A program made the translations under genes and the position numbers. DNA of 64,000 nt from Niveispirillum lacus. Its GTDB lineage: Bacteria; Pseudomonadota; Alphaproteobacteria; Azospirillales; Azospirillaceae. Each line of letters starts with the position of its first letter. Within the stretch, counting starts at the first letter, position 1. Shown here one piece after another: positions 8,336-17,089 of the stretch. The DNA lies in the NCBI RefSeq assembly GCF_002251795.1, contig NZ_NOXU01000031.1, forward strand, positions 186,001 to 250,000, written 5' to 3'. The notes under the pieces were generated by a model. That model was not told where the DNA came from, made no database searches, and saw nothing but the letters and a program-made list of their open reading frames with translations.

Positions 8336-9540
8336 CCTTGAACGACACGCTGTATCTCACGGCCTTTCGGCAGCTTTTGGCCTTCCCCTTACGGACAACC
8401 CTGACGGCGCTTGGCGTCGTGATCGGAACAATGTCGGTCATTATCATCACGGTGCTGGGTGATGGCCTGTCGGCGGCGATCGATGATGAACTGGGCGGAT
8501 TGGGTTTCCAGTTTCTGTCCGTGACACCGGGGGAGCAGGCCAGGGCAGGGGTTATTGATGATGCGCGGCCATTCGACATGCAGGATGTTGACGCCTTGCG
8601 GCGGCAGATACCCGGCGTCGCCAGCGTATCGCCGTTATTGTCCCGCCGCCTTTTTGTCACCGTCAGGGGGGAAGCCCGCCGTGTCACCGTTTCGGGCGTA
8701 GGGCCGGAGTTCTTTCGCCAACGTCGTTTCGATCTGGCAAGCGGCCGGCTGTTCGACTCATCTGACCTTTCCCGCAGCCTCCCGCTCTGCGTGGTGTCGG
8801 AGGATTTTCTTTCCGGTGATGATGACGATGTTCCTGTGCCAACAGGGCTGGAAATCAGAATTGATCGTGCAGTCTGCCACGTTGTCGGGGTCACGAAGAA
8901 ACAGAGCGTGATTGGCATGGCGGCAGGGAAGGACACGATCTATGTGCCTTTGCCGTTCATGCAGTCGCGGATCGCCGGTGATCGCACGGTCAGTCTGATC
9001 CAGATCGAGGCACGTGCCGATTTCCCTGCGGAAGCCGTTATAAAAGATGTTCAGATGCTTCTGCGTGAGCGCCGCAATATCCGTGGCGAAGGACAGGATT
9101 TCCGTATTGAGGACATGAATGACATGCGGCAAACCCTGTCGCGTATCACCACCTTGTTGACGGCGACGCTGGGGAGCGTGGCTCTGGTCAGCTTGCTTGT
9201 CGGCGGCATCGGTATCATGAATATCATGCTGGTATCAGTGACGGAGCGTACCCGGGAAATCGGCATAAGATTGGCCATTGGTGCCATGCCAAGCCAGATT
9301 CTGGTTCAATTCATGATCGAAGCCATGATGTTAGCGATCATAGGGGGGCTATCGGGGGCCGTTATCGGCTTGGCGATCTCCGCCATCGGGTGCGCGGCAC
9401 TGGGCGTGCCTTTCATTGTCAACTATCAGACCGTTGCCTTGACGGTGGCATTCACAGCGTTGGTGGGCCTGTTCTTTGGCATTCTGCCCGCCCGACGCGC
9501 CGCCAGCATGATGCCTGCCGTGGCGCTCCGGCAAGAGTAG
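8332..9540 (+). CDS. MacB-like ABC transporter permease (MacB_PCD plus FtsX domains)
   Basis: The 402-residue protein has one N-terminal membrane helix (about 18-40, LTALGVVIGTMSVIIITVLG) and a large periplasmic MacB_PCD-type domain. Three C-terminal helices form the FtsX domain, with the typical segment GGIGIMNIMLVSVTERTREIGIRLAIGA and the end ILPARRAASMMPAVALR. It is a stand-alone permease, so it needs the upstream ATPase, which is interrupted here. Its ATG overlaps the end of the uninterrupted ATPase frame as ATGA. Members export peptides, lipoproteins or small molecules, or transmit mechanical force across the envelope; nothing here fixes the cargo. A strong hairpin terminator follows. 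Confidence 0.9.
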   Translation: MTLNDTLYLTAFRQLLAFPLRTTLTALGVVIGTMSVIIITVLGDGLSAAIDDELGGLGFQFLSVTPGEQARAGVIDDARPFDMQDVDALRRQIPGVASVSPLLSRRLFVTVRGEARRVTVSGVGPEFFRQRRFDLASGRLFDSSDLSRSLPLCVVSEDFLSGDDDDVPVPTGLEIRIDRAVCHVVGVTKKQSVIGMAAGKDTIYVPLPFMQSRIAGDRTVSLIQIEARADFPAEAVIKDVQMLLRERRNIRGEGQDFRIEDMNDMRQTLSRITTLLTATLGSVALVSLLVGGIGIMNIMLVSVTERTREIGIRLAIGAMPSQILVQFMIEAMMLAIIGGLSGAVIGLAISAIGCAALGVPFIVNYQTVALTVAFTALVGLFFGILPARRAASMMPAVALRQE

Positions 9541-9570
9541 CTATCAGAGCCCACATGGCCTTAAATGGAA

Positions 9571-9606
9571 AAAGCCCCGGTTCGAGATCATCGAACCGAG
9601 GCTTTT
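9571..9606. terminator. Bidirectional hairpin terminator between the export operon and tRNA-Pro
   Basis: AAAGCCCCGGTTCGA (9571-9585) pairs with TCGAACCGAGGCTTT (9591-9605) around a five-base loop with one mismatch, followed by a short T-run on the plus strand. The minus strand also ends in T-rich sequence, so it can serve the convergent tRNA gene too. Confidence 0.85.
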
Positions 9607-9609
9607 AAC

Positions 9610-9686
9610 TGGTCGGAGTGAGAGGATTCGAACCTCCGGCCTCTGCCTCCCGAAAGCAGCGCTCTACCAGGCTGAGCTACACTCCG
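9610..9686 (-). tRNA. tRNA-Pro (anticodon CGG)
   Basis: A 77-base cloverleaf read on the minus strand has acceptor CGGAGTG/CACTCCG and D-arm AGCTCAGCCTGGTAGAGC. The anticodon stem-loop is CTGCT-TTCGGGA-GGCAG, placing CGG at positions 34-36. The T-arm is GGAGGTTCGAATCCTC, and A-CCA is encoded at the 3' end. It reads CCG codons, common in this GC-rich genome. Confidence 0.97.
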
Positions 9687-9843
9687 TCACGCTTTCCGCA
9701 ACCAACCGCCAGGGCTGTCGTTTGCGTGGGCGGCTGTATAGCGTCATCGAACGGCCCATGCAAGCCCTAGATGATGTTTAGCCCGCCTCGTCCGCCCGCA
9801 TGGCAGCATCGCGCCTGCCGGTCGGTCCGAGCGATATGAAAAT

Positions 9844-9868
9844 GGCCGGAGGGCGAACCCTTCCGGCC
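9844..9868 (-). terminator. Candidate terminator after the polyprenyl synthase gene
   Basis: A hairpin formed by GGCCGGAGGG and CCCTTCCGGCC around CGAA lies about 85 bases past the minus-strand stop of the polyprenyl synthase gene and is followed on that strand by ATTTTCAT. The remainder of 9687-9951 shows nothing else I can name. Confidence 0.45.
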
Positions 9869-9951
9869 TTATCATTTGCCCAGTAATTCGCAGTTTTCGA
9901 CAGGTCAAAAGCCGCGGATGCGATGCCGGCGCTGGATGGCCTGAATAGCGC

Positions 9952-10974
9952 TCAGTAATCCCGGTCGACCACGAATTCCAGCACGTCCAGCAGCGCCCGC
10001 TTCACGGGGCTGGCGGGGAACAGGCCCAGCGCGTCGCGCGCCACCGACACGTAATGGCGGGCGCGCTCCACACTGTCATGCAGGGCATTATGCTTGGCCA
10101 TCAGGGCGATGGCCCGTTCCAGGTCGCCGTCGCCCTGGTCCAGGTCCTCCATGGTGCGGCGCCAGAAGGCCCGTTCCTCATCATCGCCGCGACGGAAGGC
10201 CAGCACGATGGGTAGGGTGATCTTACCCTCGCGGAAATCATCGCCGATATTCTTGCCCAGCCGCGCCTGTGCCGCCGAATAGTCCAGCACATCATCGACC
10301 AGTTGGAAGGCGATACCCAGATTCATGCCGTAAGAGCGCAGCGCATCCTCCTCGGTGGCCGGCCGGCCGGCGACGACGGCGCCAATACGGCAGGCGGCCG
10401 CGAACAGTTCCGCTGTCTTGGCCTTGATGACCTCCAGATAGGCTTCCTCACTGGTTGCCGTATCGTTCTGGGTGATCAGTTGCAGCACCTCGCCTTCGGA
10501 GATGACCGCGGATGCGTTTGACAGAATGCGCAACACATCCAGCGACCCTGCCTCAACCATCACCTGGAAGGCGCGGGAGAACAGGAAATCACCAACCAGA
10601 ACAGAGGATTTGTTCCCGAAGACCGCATTGGCGCTGGCCTGTCCGCGCCGCAGGTCGCTTTCATCCACCACGTCATCATGCAGCAAAGTGGCTGTATGGA
10701 TGAACTCTACGCAGGCTGCCAGCGGCTTGTGCGTTTCGCCCTGGTAACCGCACAACTTAGCAGCGGCCAGCGTCAGCACAGGGCGCAACCGCTTGCCGCC
10801 GCTGGCAATCAGATAGCCCGCCAGTTGCGGGATGAGGGCGACCGGCGATTGCATGCGATTGACAATAATGTCGTTCACATCGGCCAGATCCTCGGCTACC
10901 AGGGCAACCAGAGTATCGAGCGCATTGGTGTCCGGCTTCCGGCGCTTGGGATCAAGGGTGGTCACGGTGGCCAC
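9952..10974 (-). CDS. ispB: Long-chain polyprenyl diphosphate synthase (octa/decaprenyl type)
   Basis: The 340-residue enzyme extends farnesyl diphosphate with isopentenyl diphosphate to the long side chain of ubiquinone. It shows GGKRLRP, the first Asp-rich motif DDVVDES (D100, D101, D104) and the second, QLVDDVLDYS (D227, D228, D231). A small residue (Ala) five positions before the first motif fits a long-chain product. The start is GTG at 10974 with GGAG about nine bases upstream. Whether the product has 8, 9 or 10 isoprene units cannot be told. ubiA and ubiD lie a few kilobases away, so three ubiquinone enzymes cluster loosely here. Confidence 0.93.
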   Translation of the reverse strand: MATVTTLDPKRRKPDTNALDTLVALVAEDLADVNDIIVNRMQSPVALIPQLAGYLIASGGKRLRPVLTLAAAKLCGYQGETHKPLAACVEFIHTATLLHDDVVDESDLRRGQASANAVFGNKSSVLVGDFLFSRAFQVMVEAGSLDVLRILSNASAVISEGEVLQLITQNDTATSEEAYLEVIKAKTAELFAAACRIGAVVAGRPATEEDALRSYGMNLGIAFQLVDDVLDYSAAQARLGKNIGDDFREGKITLPIVLAFRRGDDEERAFWRRTMEDLDQGDGDLERAIALMAKHNALHDSVERARHYVSVARDALGLFPASPVKRALLDVLEFVVDRDY

Positions 10975-11096
10975 GGGTCAAGGCTCCATAGCGAGAAGGC
11001 GGCATGGTGATAAGCCCGGTTGACGGGCCCGAGGATTGCGGGGGAGCATAGCGGGGAAGGCTGGCGGGTCAAGGCCCAGGCGCGCCCGCGCGGGGC

Positions 11097-11348
11097 ATGC
11101 CGGCCTTGAAACTCATAGAGATGGACCAGCCCGTGCAGCCCGTGATCCGCAGTAACGACCCGGTTGAGCTGAGTTTTGCCCAATCCGTCCTGTTCGATGC
11201 GGGGATACATTGTGTCCTTCTGGATCAGCATATGTCCGTACTGGAAGGCAGTATCGGCGCCATTCCCCGTCGGCTTTGCGTGGCGGATGACGATCTGGAT
11301 GCCGCGCGGTCCCTGTTGCGCAATGCTGGATTAGGGGTGACCGCGTGA
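11097..11348 (+). CDS. DUF2007 domain protein
   Basis: This 83-residue protein has the DUF2007 pattern: LRSNDPVELSF-type start, an Ala/Gly turn (VLFDAGIHCVLLDQHMSVLEGSIG), then PRRLCVADDDLDAARSLL. The family is described as a putative signal-transducing domain without a proven function. The start could be ATG 11097 or ATG 11121; the conserved part begins near the second. Its stop overlaps the GTG of the following methyltransferase gene (GTGA), so the two are coupled. It is divergent from ispB. Confidence 0.8.
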   Translation: MPALKLIEMDQPVQPVIRSNDPVELSFAQSVLFDAGIHCVLLDQHMSVLEGSIGAIPRRLCVADDDLDAARSLLRNAGLGVTA

Positions 11349-12091
11349 CAGATTGCGGGGAAATCGATCGCACAAGCCTGCTTGGTGGGCGCGTCACTTT
11401 GTTCCAGCCGGTCACAGGGTATCGTGCGGCCATTGACCCGGTGCTTCTGGCGGCATCCGTGCCCGCGCGGATCGGGGAACGTGTTTTAGAACTGGGGTGC
11501 GGGACAGGGGCAGCGTTGTTGTGTCTGGCAGCACGATTGCCCGGCCTGGACGTTACCGGCCTGGAAATACAGCCCATGGCTGCCGACCTTGCCCGGCGGT
11601 CGGCGGCAGAGAGCGGGCTTAGTACCAATGTCCGCGTTCTGGAGGGCGACGTCGCGGCGATGCAAACGGAACTGTACCCCAACAGCTTCGATCATGTGAT
11701 GAGCAATCCGCCATACTGGCCGGCCGGTCGCCACACGCCGTCGCCCAATACCCACAAAGCCCTCAGCCATGGGGATGCAGCGGGTGACCTGGATGTGTTT
11801 GTGCAGGCCGCCCTGCGTCTTCTGAAGAGTCGGGGCCGGCTGACGGTGATCTTCCCAGCCGAACGGTTGGACTATCTTCTGTCACGCCTGACCGGCCGGT
11901 TCGGCGATATCCGCATCCTGCCGCTCTGGCCGCGTTCAGGGGTGCCGGCAAAGCGGGTCATCGTCACCGGCCGGCGCGACGCCAAGGGGCCGCTCGTGCT
12001 GTTGCCAGGTCTGGTCCTGCATCAGGATGGGCAGGGATATACGCCCGCAGTGGAAGCCATCCTGCGGGATGCCGCCGCATTGCCGGTCTGA
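11345..12091 (+). CDS. trmN6: tRNA1(Val) A37 N6-methyltransferase-like protein
   Basis: The 248-residue SAM-dependent methyltransferase opens with TLFQPVTGYRAAIDPVLLAA, typical of the YfiC/TrmN6 group. The SAM motif is LELGCGTGAALL (from residue 48) and the catalytic NPPY lies at residues 121-124 (MSNPPYW), which marks adenine- or glutamine-directed N-methylation. YfiC methylates the N6 of A37 in tRNA1-Val. The GTG start overlaps the DUF2007 stop. A broader role as a generic N6-adenine or protein methyltransferase is possible, but the N-terminal GYR-AID motif favours the tRNA enzyme. Confidence 0.82.
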   Translation: MTDCGEIDRTSLLGGRVTLFQPVTGYRAAIDPVLLAASVPARIGERVLELGCGTGAALLCLAARLPGLDVTGLEIQPMAADLARRSAAESGLSTNVRVLEGDVAAMQTELYPNSFDHVMSNPPYWPAGRHTPSPNTHKALSHGDAAGDLDVFVQAALRLLKSRGRLTVIFPAERLDYLLSRLTGRFGDIRILPLWPRSGVPAKRVIVTGRRDAKGPLVLLPGLVLHQDGQGYTPAVEAILRDAAALPV

Positions 12092-12212
12092 TCATCGCCC
12101 CTTCGTCAACCGACCAGAACCCCGCCTTGCAGCTTTGCAATGGTCGGACCTACCGCTGGCGCTATGTCGTCCCCATCTCCGGCAAGGGGACACGGATGAA
12201 GGGTGATGAGAT

Positions 12213-13034
12213 ATGCTGCGACGGTTGAAAAGACTTGCCGGATTGCCAGTGTCGCCCCTTGTTTCGGTGCTGCGTCTTTCCGGGGTGATCGGTGGTGGCC
12301 GGCGGGGGCTGTCTCTGGAAACGCTGGAGGGCCATATTGCCGAGGCATTCGCGCCGTCGGGCCTTGCGGCCGTGGCACTGTCGATCAACTCGCCCGGCGG
12401 TTCACCGGTGCAGTCGGCCTTGATCGCTAGACGTATCCGGGCGCTGGCGGCGGAAAAATCCGTACCGGTTCTCGCCTTTGTTGAGGATGTCGCTGCCAGT
12501 GGGGGCTATTGGCTGGCCTGCGCGGCCGATGAGATCACGGCACATGGCTGCTCGATCATCGGTTCGATCGGCGTGGTTTCTGCTGGTTTCGGCTTTACCG
12601 GTTTGATCGAGAAGTTGGGGGTGGATCGCCGGGTCCATACGTCCGGCGCTTCAAAATCCATGCTGGACCCGTTCCAGGTGGAAAAGCCCGCAGAGGTCGC
12701 GCATCTGCAAAGCCTTCAGGCGGAGATGCATGAGGCATTCAAGCAATGGATCCGTGAGCGTCGCGGGGGGCGGTTGGCCGCCCCGGAGGCGGAATTGTTT
12801 GACGGGGCCTTCTGGGCCGGTCAGCAATCATTGACGCTGGGATTGATTGACCGGCTGGGCGATATGCGCAGCACCTTGCGGGAACGGTTTGGTGAAAATG
12901 TCATCATTCGTCTGGTTAACCCGCCGCGCGGACCGGGGTTGGGCCGGCTTATCGGCCTGGATGCCGGATCAATCACGGATGGGGTGATCGACAGCCTGTC
13001 TGAACGGGCGATCTTCGCGCGGTTTGGCATGTGA
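12213..13034 (+). CDS. S49 family serine peptidase (SppA/SohB-like)
   Basis: This 273-residue peptidase of the signal-peptide-peptidase clan carries INSPGGSP and the nucleophile motif DVAASGGYW (S96). It also has GSIGVVSAGFGF and the general-base lysine in SGASKSMLDPF (K148), a complete Ser-Lys dyad. No obvious transmembrane anchor is seen, so it resembles the short single-domain forms. The family degrades cleaved signal peptides or membrane-associated peptides. The region 12092-12212 before it shows nothing notable. A small membrane protein gene follows after 43 bases. Confidence 0.9.
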   Translation: MLRRLKRLAGLPVSPLVSVLRLSGVIGGGRRGLSLETLEGHIAEAFAPSGLAAVALSINSPGGSPVQSALIARRIRALAAEKSVPVLAFVEDVAASGGYWLACAADEITAHGCSIIGSIGVVSAGFGFTGLIEKLGVDRRVHTSGASKSMLDPFQVEKPAEVAHLQSLQAEMHEAFKQWIRERRGGRLAAPEAELFDGAFWAGQQSLTLGLIDRLGDMRSTLRERFGENVIIRLVNPPRGPGLGRLIGLDAGSITDGVIDSLSERAIFARFGM

Positions 13035-13077
13035 TTTCACTTGCCCCGCCCGCCAGCTTTCCCCAATTGTGACGCTC

Positions 13078-13341
13078 ATGATATCCTTGTCCAAAATTAT
13101 CACCCTGGTCGGTATTCTGGCCATCGTCTGGTTCGCGTTCCGTCTGCTGGGTAAGGTCCAGCGGCAGCGAGCGGAGTCGTTACGCCGTCATGGCGGGGTC
13201 AAGGCGAACCCCAAGGGCGGCCCCCGTGCCCGTGAAAAGACCGACGCCGCCGACACGCAGGAAATGGCGAAATGTTCTGTCTGTGGTGTCTATGTGGCCG
13301 CTGGCAGCGGCCGTTGCGGCACACCGGGATGCCCACGCTGA
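13078..13341 (+). CDS. Small membrane protein with C-terminal zinc-ribbon-like cysteines (PP0621-like)
   Basis: The 87-residue protein has one N-terminal membrane helix (about 6-24, IITLVGILAIVWFAFRLLG), a basic Gln/Arg-rich linker and a C-terminal cysteine cluster with the pattern CxxC...C...C (KCSVCGVYVA then RCGTPGCPR). It resembles the PP0621 family of uncharacterised single-span proteins. The start at ATG 13078 puts the hydrophobic helix right at the N-terminus; an in-frame start at 13024 would add an unsupported extension. Its location between the S49 peptidase and ubiA is common but not informative. Confidence 0.7.
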   Translation: MISLSKIITLVGILAIVWFAFRLLGKVQRQRAESLRRHGGVKANPKGGPRAREKTDAADTQEMAKCSVCGVYVAAGSGRCGTPGCPR

Positions 13342-13429
13342 CCTGTTTTCGGGACAGGCGCCGCCGAACCTGCGCCGGCCTCATCCGCCCCTAGGCGCCA
13401 GCGTGGGGAAACGATAAGATAAGCGGACC

Positions 13430-14482
13430 ATGACGCACGCTTCCGACACAAATGCCGGCCACACGGATATCCGGGCGGGCGACTGGATCGACCGGCACTT
13501 GCCGGTGGCATGGCGCCCTTATGCGCGACTGGCGCGACTTGATCGGCCCATTGGCACATGGTTGCTGCTGTTGCCCTGTTGGTGGTCTATTGCATTGGCA
13601 GCACCGGCGGGGGGCTGGCCGGACCTTTGGCTGATGCTGCTGTTCGGGATCGGTGCTGTCATTCTGCGCGGTGCCGGGTGCACCCTGAATGACATTCTGG
13701 ACCGTGAACTGGACGCACGGGTAGCGCGCACGAAGGTGCGTCCGATCCCCAGTGGCCAGGTTACGGTAAAGCAGGCCATGCTTTTCCTGGTGGCCCAATT
13801 GCTGGCGGGATTTCTCATCCTGATCCAGCTCAACATGTTTGCGATTCTTCTGGGTGCGGCATCGCTGCTGCTGGTGTGTGCCTATCCGCTGATGAAACGC
13901 ATCACCTGGTGGCCCCAGGCTTTCCTCGGCCTCACCTTCAACTGGGGCGCGTTGCTGGGCTGGGCGGCTGTACGGGACGAACTCGGCTGGCAGCCGATCC
14001 TACTCTATATCGGAGGTATCCTGTGGACGCTGGGCTATGACACAATCTATGCCCATCAGGATCGGGAAGATGATGCCCATGTCGGGATCAAGTCCACAGC
14101 CTTGCTGTTCGGTAATGATTCGCGGCGTTGGGTTGGCGGCTTTTATGCCGGGGCCTTTGTTTTCTGGCTGCTGGCGCTAGAACCGACAGGCATGTTCTGG
14201 GGCATTATGGTTCCGCTGCTGGTGACCGGCGCCTTGATGGTGATGCAGGTGCGAGGCTGGGACATGAATGATCCTGCGGATAGCTTGGCGACCTTCAAAG
14301 CGGCTCGATTTGTGGGCATGGCCCTGCTGGTCGCGATCATCGTGGGTATCGCCAGTCTTCCGTCAGCCTCGAACGGCGGCGGCGGCGTTGCGCCAGGTGG
14401 TCATCGCGGCCTGCCCAAACCCTATATGCAGCAACCAATGCTGCAGATGGCCGATCTTGCCACCGCCATCAGCCGCCGCTGA
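13430..14482 (+). CDS. ubiA: 4-hydroxybenzoate polyprenyltransferase
   Basis: The 350-residue integral membrane enzyme attaches the polyprenyl chain to 4-hydroxybenzoate in ubiquinone synthesis. It has RLDRPIGTWLLLLPCWW, the first prenyl-diphosphate motif NDILDRELD (87-95, ending ...KVRPIPSG) and the second, YDTIYAHQDREDD (about 203-215). About eight to nine hydrophobic helices are visible. After the last helix there is an unusual C-terminal tail of about 40 residues (SNGGGG... to AISRR), which makes the protein longer than most UbiA. The tail overlaps the start of the next gene, so the C-terminus deserves care. ubiD is nearby. Confidence 0.92.
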   Translation: MTHASDTNAGHTDIRAGDWIDRHLPVAWRPYARLARLDRPIGTWLLLLPCWWSIALAAPAGGWPDLWLMLLFGIGAVILRGAGCTLNDILDRELDARVARTKVRPIPSGQVTVKQAMLFLVAQLLAGFLILIQLNMFAILLGAASLLLVCAYPLMKRITWWPQAFLGLTFNWGALLGWAAVRDELGWQPILLYIGGILWTLGYDTIYAHQDREDDAHVGIKSTALLFGNDSRRWVGGFYAGAFVFWLLALEPTGMFWGIMVPLLVTGALMVMQVRGWDMNDPADSLATFKAARFVGMALLVAIIVGIASLPSASNGGGGVAPGGHRGLPKPYMQQPMLQMADLATAISRR

Positions 14483-15125
14483 TCCGGAAGCCTTCATCCG
14501 TGCCCATACGGCCCCGGGCCCTGTGCCGTTGCGCCCGGATATCATCTTGTGGCAGGCCACGGAGATCACGCCGATCTGGCACGCCACGGCCGATTGGCTG
14601 GAACACCATGCTGTTCCACCCCCTTTTTGGGCCTTTCCCTGGGCCGGCGGACAGGCAATCTCGCGGCTGATCGCCGACGAGCCCTCGCTAGTGGCCGGCA
14701 AGAGGGTTGTGGATTTTGCCGCCGGTTCTGGCTTGATCGCCATTGCCGCTGCGAAGGCTGGGGCAGCGCAGGTCACGGCATTGGATATTGATCCGTTTGC
14801 CGGTGCGGCAACGTTGTTGAATGCAGCGCTCAACAAGGTAAGGGTTCGCACCCTAGTTGCGGATATGATCGGACAGAAACTGCCCGGAACCGATATCATT
14901 CTCGCTGGCGATGTTTGTTACGAACAGGCTTTCGCCGAAGCGGCGTTGGCATGGTTTCGTGACCTGGCGCGTGCCGGGATCACGGTTCTGGTCGGCGATC
15001 CCGGTCGTGCCTATTTGCCATCGCAGGGTTTGTGTCGGTTGGCCAGTTACGATGTGCCAACCAGCCTGGAACTGGAGGATAGGGACGTCCGCCACACGGA
15101 TGTCTGGCGAGTGCCGATGGATTGA
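14457..15125 (+). CDS. Protein lysine methyltransferase, ETFB-KMT (METTL20)-like
   Basis: This protein of about 222 residues carries PEAFIRAHT, ATEITPIWHATADWL, PPPFWAFPWAGGQAISR and the SAM motif VVDFAAGSGLIAIAAAKAGA. These identify the Nnt1/METTL20 group that methylates lysines of the electron-transfer flavoprotein beta subunit. ILAGDVCYE corresponds to the conserved post-motif loop. No ATG is available close to the conserved start: TTG 14457 gives a plausible N-terminus but overlaps ubiA by 26 bases, while upstream GTG codons (about 14397) and ATG 14268 lie deeper inside ubiA. The exact start is therefore uncertain. Confidence 0.82.
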   Translation: MPPPSAAADPEAFIRAHTAPGPVPLRPDIILWQATEITPIWHATADWLEHHAVPPPFWAFPWAGGQAISRLIADEPSLVAGKRVVDFAAGSGLIAIAAAKAGAAQVTALDIDPFAGAATLLNAALNKVRVRTLVADMIGQKLPGTDIILAGDVCYEQAFAEAALAWFRDLARAGITVLVGDPGRAYLPSQGLCRLASYDVPTSLELEDRDVRHTDVWRVPMD

Positions 15126-15216
15126 TGGGGGGCGCGACGGGCTGCCCGCTTGACCAAGCGCCCCCCGGCACCGATGTTGAGGCGCAACCCGATACCGGAA
15201 TCTCCAAAGGCCCATC

Positions 15217-16731
15217 ATGCCCTATGCCTCGCTGCGCGACTTCATGGCCCGCCTGGAACAGGAAGGACGACTGGTGCGGGTCAGAGAACCCGTTTCCACT
15301 GTGCTGGAAATGACGGAAATCCACACGAGACTGCTGGCGGAGAAGGGGCCGGCGGTGCTGTTCGAGAATGTCATTCGTGAGGACGGAACGCGCAGTCCCA
15401 TGCCCGTCCTTATCAACCTGTTCGGCACCGTGGAGCGTGTAGCCTGGGGCATGGACCGGGAGCCGCACGAGTTGCGCCAAGTCGGCGAGACGCTGGCCTT
15501 TCTGAAGCAGCCAGAGCCACCGCGCGGCCTGAAGGAAGCCTTTCAGTTGCTGCCACTGGCCAAACAGGTGATGGCGATGCGGCCCGGCACCGTTTCGAAA
15601 GCGCCGTGTCAGGAGGTGGTGCTGAAGGGGGACGATGTGGATTTGTCGATCCTACCTATCCAGTCCTGTTGGCCCGGCGAACCGGCCCCGTTGATCACCT
15701 GGCCCCTGATTGTCACCAAGGGGCCGTCTGACAGTCGGGAGGATAACTTTAACCTTGGCATCTACCGCATGCAGCGCTTGGGCCGCAATAAGACCATCAT
15801 GCGGTGGCTCAAGCATCGTGGCGGCGCACAACATCATCAACGCTGGAAACAGTCAGGCAAGCGGGAGCCGTTGCCCGCCGCTGCTGTGCTGGGTGCCGAT
15901 CCGGGCACCATCCTGGCTGCTGTGACGCCGGTGCCGGATACCCTGTCAGAGTATCAATTCGCGGGGCTTCTGCGCGGCAAAAAGGTGGATCTGGTCGAAT
16001 GCAAGACCGTGCCGCTGAAGGTGCCGGCGACGGCCGAAATCGTGCTGGAAGGGTATGTCAGCCTGGACGAATATGCCGATGAAGGACCCTATGGTGACCA
16101 TACTGGCTATTACAATTCGGTTGAGCCGTTCCCGGTCTTCACTGTCACTGCCATTACCATGCGCCGTGACCCGATCTACCTTTCCACCTTCACTGGACGC
16201 CCGCCGGACGAACCCAGCGTGCTGGGCGAAGGTCTAAACGAGGTATTCATTCCGCTCTTGCAGCAGCAGTTCCCAGAGATCGTAGATTTCTGGCTCCCCC
16301 CGGAAGGTTGTTCCTACCGGATTGCCGTTGTTTCGATGCGGAAGGCTTATCCGGGCCATGCCAAGCGCGTGATGATGGGCGTCTGGTCGTTCCTGCGTCA
16401 GTTCATGTACACGAAATGGGTGATCGTGGTTGATGACGACATCAATGCACGTGACTGGAAAGATGTAATGTGGGCTGTCAGTACCCGCATGGACCCGGTG
16501 CGCGATATCACCATGATCGAGGGCACACCAATTGACTACCTGGACTTTGCCAGTCCGGAGTCTGGCCTGGGCGGCAAGGTCGGCATGGACGCCACCAACA
16601 AGCTGCCCCCCGAAACCCATCGCGAGTGGGGCGAAAAGCTGTTCATGGATCAGTCTGTTGTGGATAAGGTAAGCCAGATGTGGAGCCGTCTGGGCCTTCC
16701 AGGCAGCGGTAAACCCATTTGGCGAGGCTAG
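15217..16731 (+). CDS. ubiD: UbiD, prenylated-FMN-dependent 4-hydroxy-3-polyprenylbenzoate decarboxylase
   Basis: The 504-residue protein starts [21 protein letters not shown] and contains [11 protein letters not shown], the cofactor and substrate region [13 protein letters not shown] and the C-terminal [20 protein letters not shown]. All are typical of full-length UbiD. It removes the carboxyl group from prenylated 4-hydroxybenzoate after UbiA acts, using prenyl-FMN made by UbiX (not in this window). The ATG at 15217 leads straight into the conserved N-terminus. It is separated from the preceding methyltransferase gene by about 90 bases, so it could be cotranscribed with ubiA. Confidence 0.95.
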   Translation: MPYASLRDFMARLEQEGRLVRVREPVSTVLEMTEIHTRLLAEKGPAVLFENVIREDGTRSPMPVLINLFGTVERVAWGMDREPHELRQVGETLAFLKQPEPPRGLKEAFQLLPLAKQVMAMRPGTVSKAPCQEVVLKGDDVDLSILPIQSCWPGEPAPLITWPLIVTKGPSDSREDNFNLGIYRMQRLGRNKTIMRWLKHRGGAQHHQRWKQSGKREPLPAAAVLGADPGTILAAVTPVPDTLSEYQFAGLLRGKKVDLVECKTVPLKVPATAEIVLEGYVSLDEYADEGPYGDHTGYYNSVEPFPVFTVTAITMRRDPIYLSTFTGRPPDEPSVLGEGLNEVFIPLLQQQFPEIVDFWLPPEGCSYRIAVVSMRKAYPGHAKRVMMGVWSFLRQFMYTKWVIVVDDDINARDWKDVMWAVSTRMDPVRDITMIEGTPIDYLDFASPESGLGGKVGMDATNKLPPETHREWGEKLFMDQSVVDKVSQMWSRLGLPGSGKPIWRG

Positions 16732-17089
16732 GGCAGGGCAGGCCGCAGGCGGCCTGGAGCGTCTGACATACGCGAGGTCGTTGGTCTTCGGATAACCCCC
16801 GTTACAAGGGATGTTACGCGAGATGATCCTGCCCATGACGGCAGTACGGTCTTTGTGTGTGCTGCGGTCATCAGGTTCGTGTGAGATTTCATGACGCGGG
16901 TGACAGAGGTGAATAGTTACAGGCGAACCTGTTGAACTTGTCGTCTTCTGTACCGCGACGGAAAAATGTATAGTCGCCTGGGCACATCCGAATGCGGGCG
17001 AGCCGTCGTGGGTTCGTCTTGCATAGCGCTATCGGGCGCATGGACGGCTTGATTTGGGCGGGACTGATCGGGTCCTTGCCGGGACTGGA
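16732..17089. other. Gene-free stretch between ubiD and a peptide-binding protein gene
   Basis: An 18-base inverted repeat, CAGGCCGC-AG-GCGGCCTG (16739-16756), lies just past the ubiD stop; it lacks a T-run but could act as a termination hairpin. TATAGT around 16970 resembles a -10 box without a good -35. Otherwise I see nothing. Confidence 0.4.

Noticed and set aside
9610-9686. tRNA-Pro next to a possibly acquired operon suggested an integrated island.
   Set aside because: No integrase gene and no partial repeat of the tRNA 3' end was found on the far side of the AT-rich operon.
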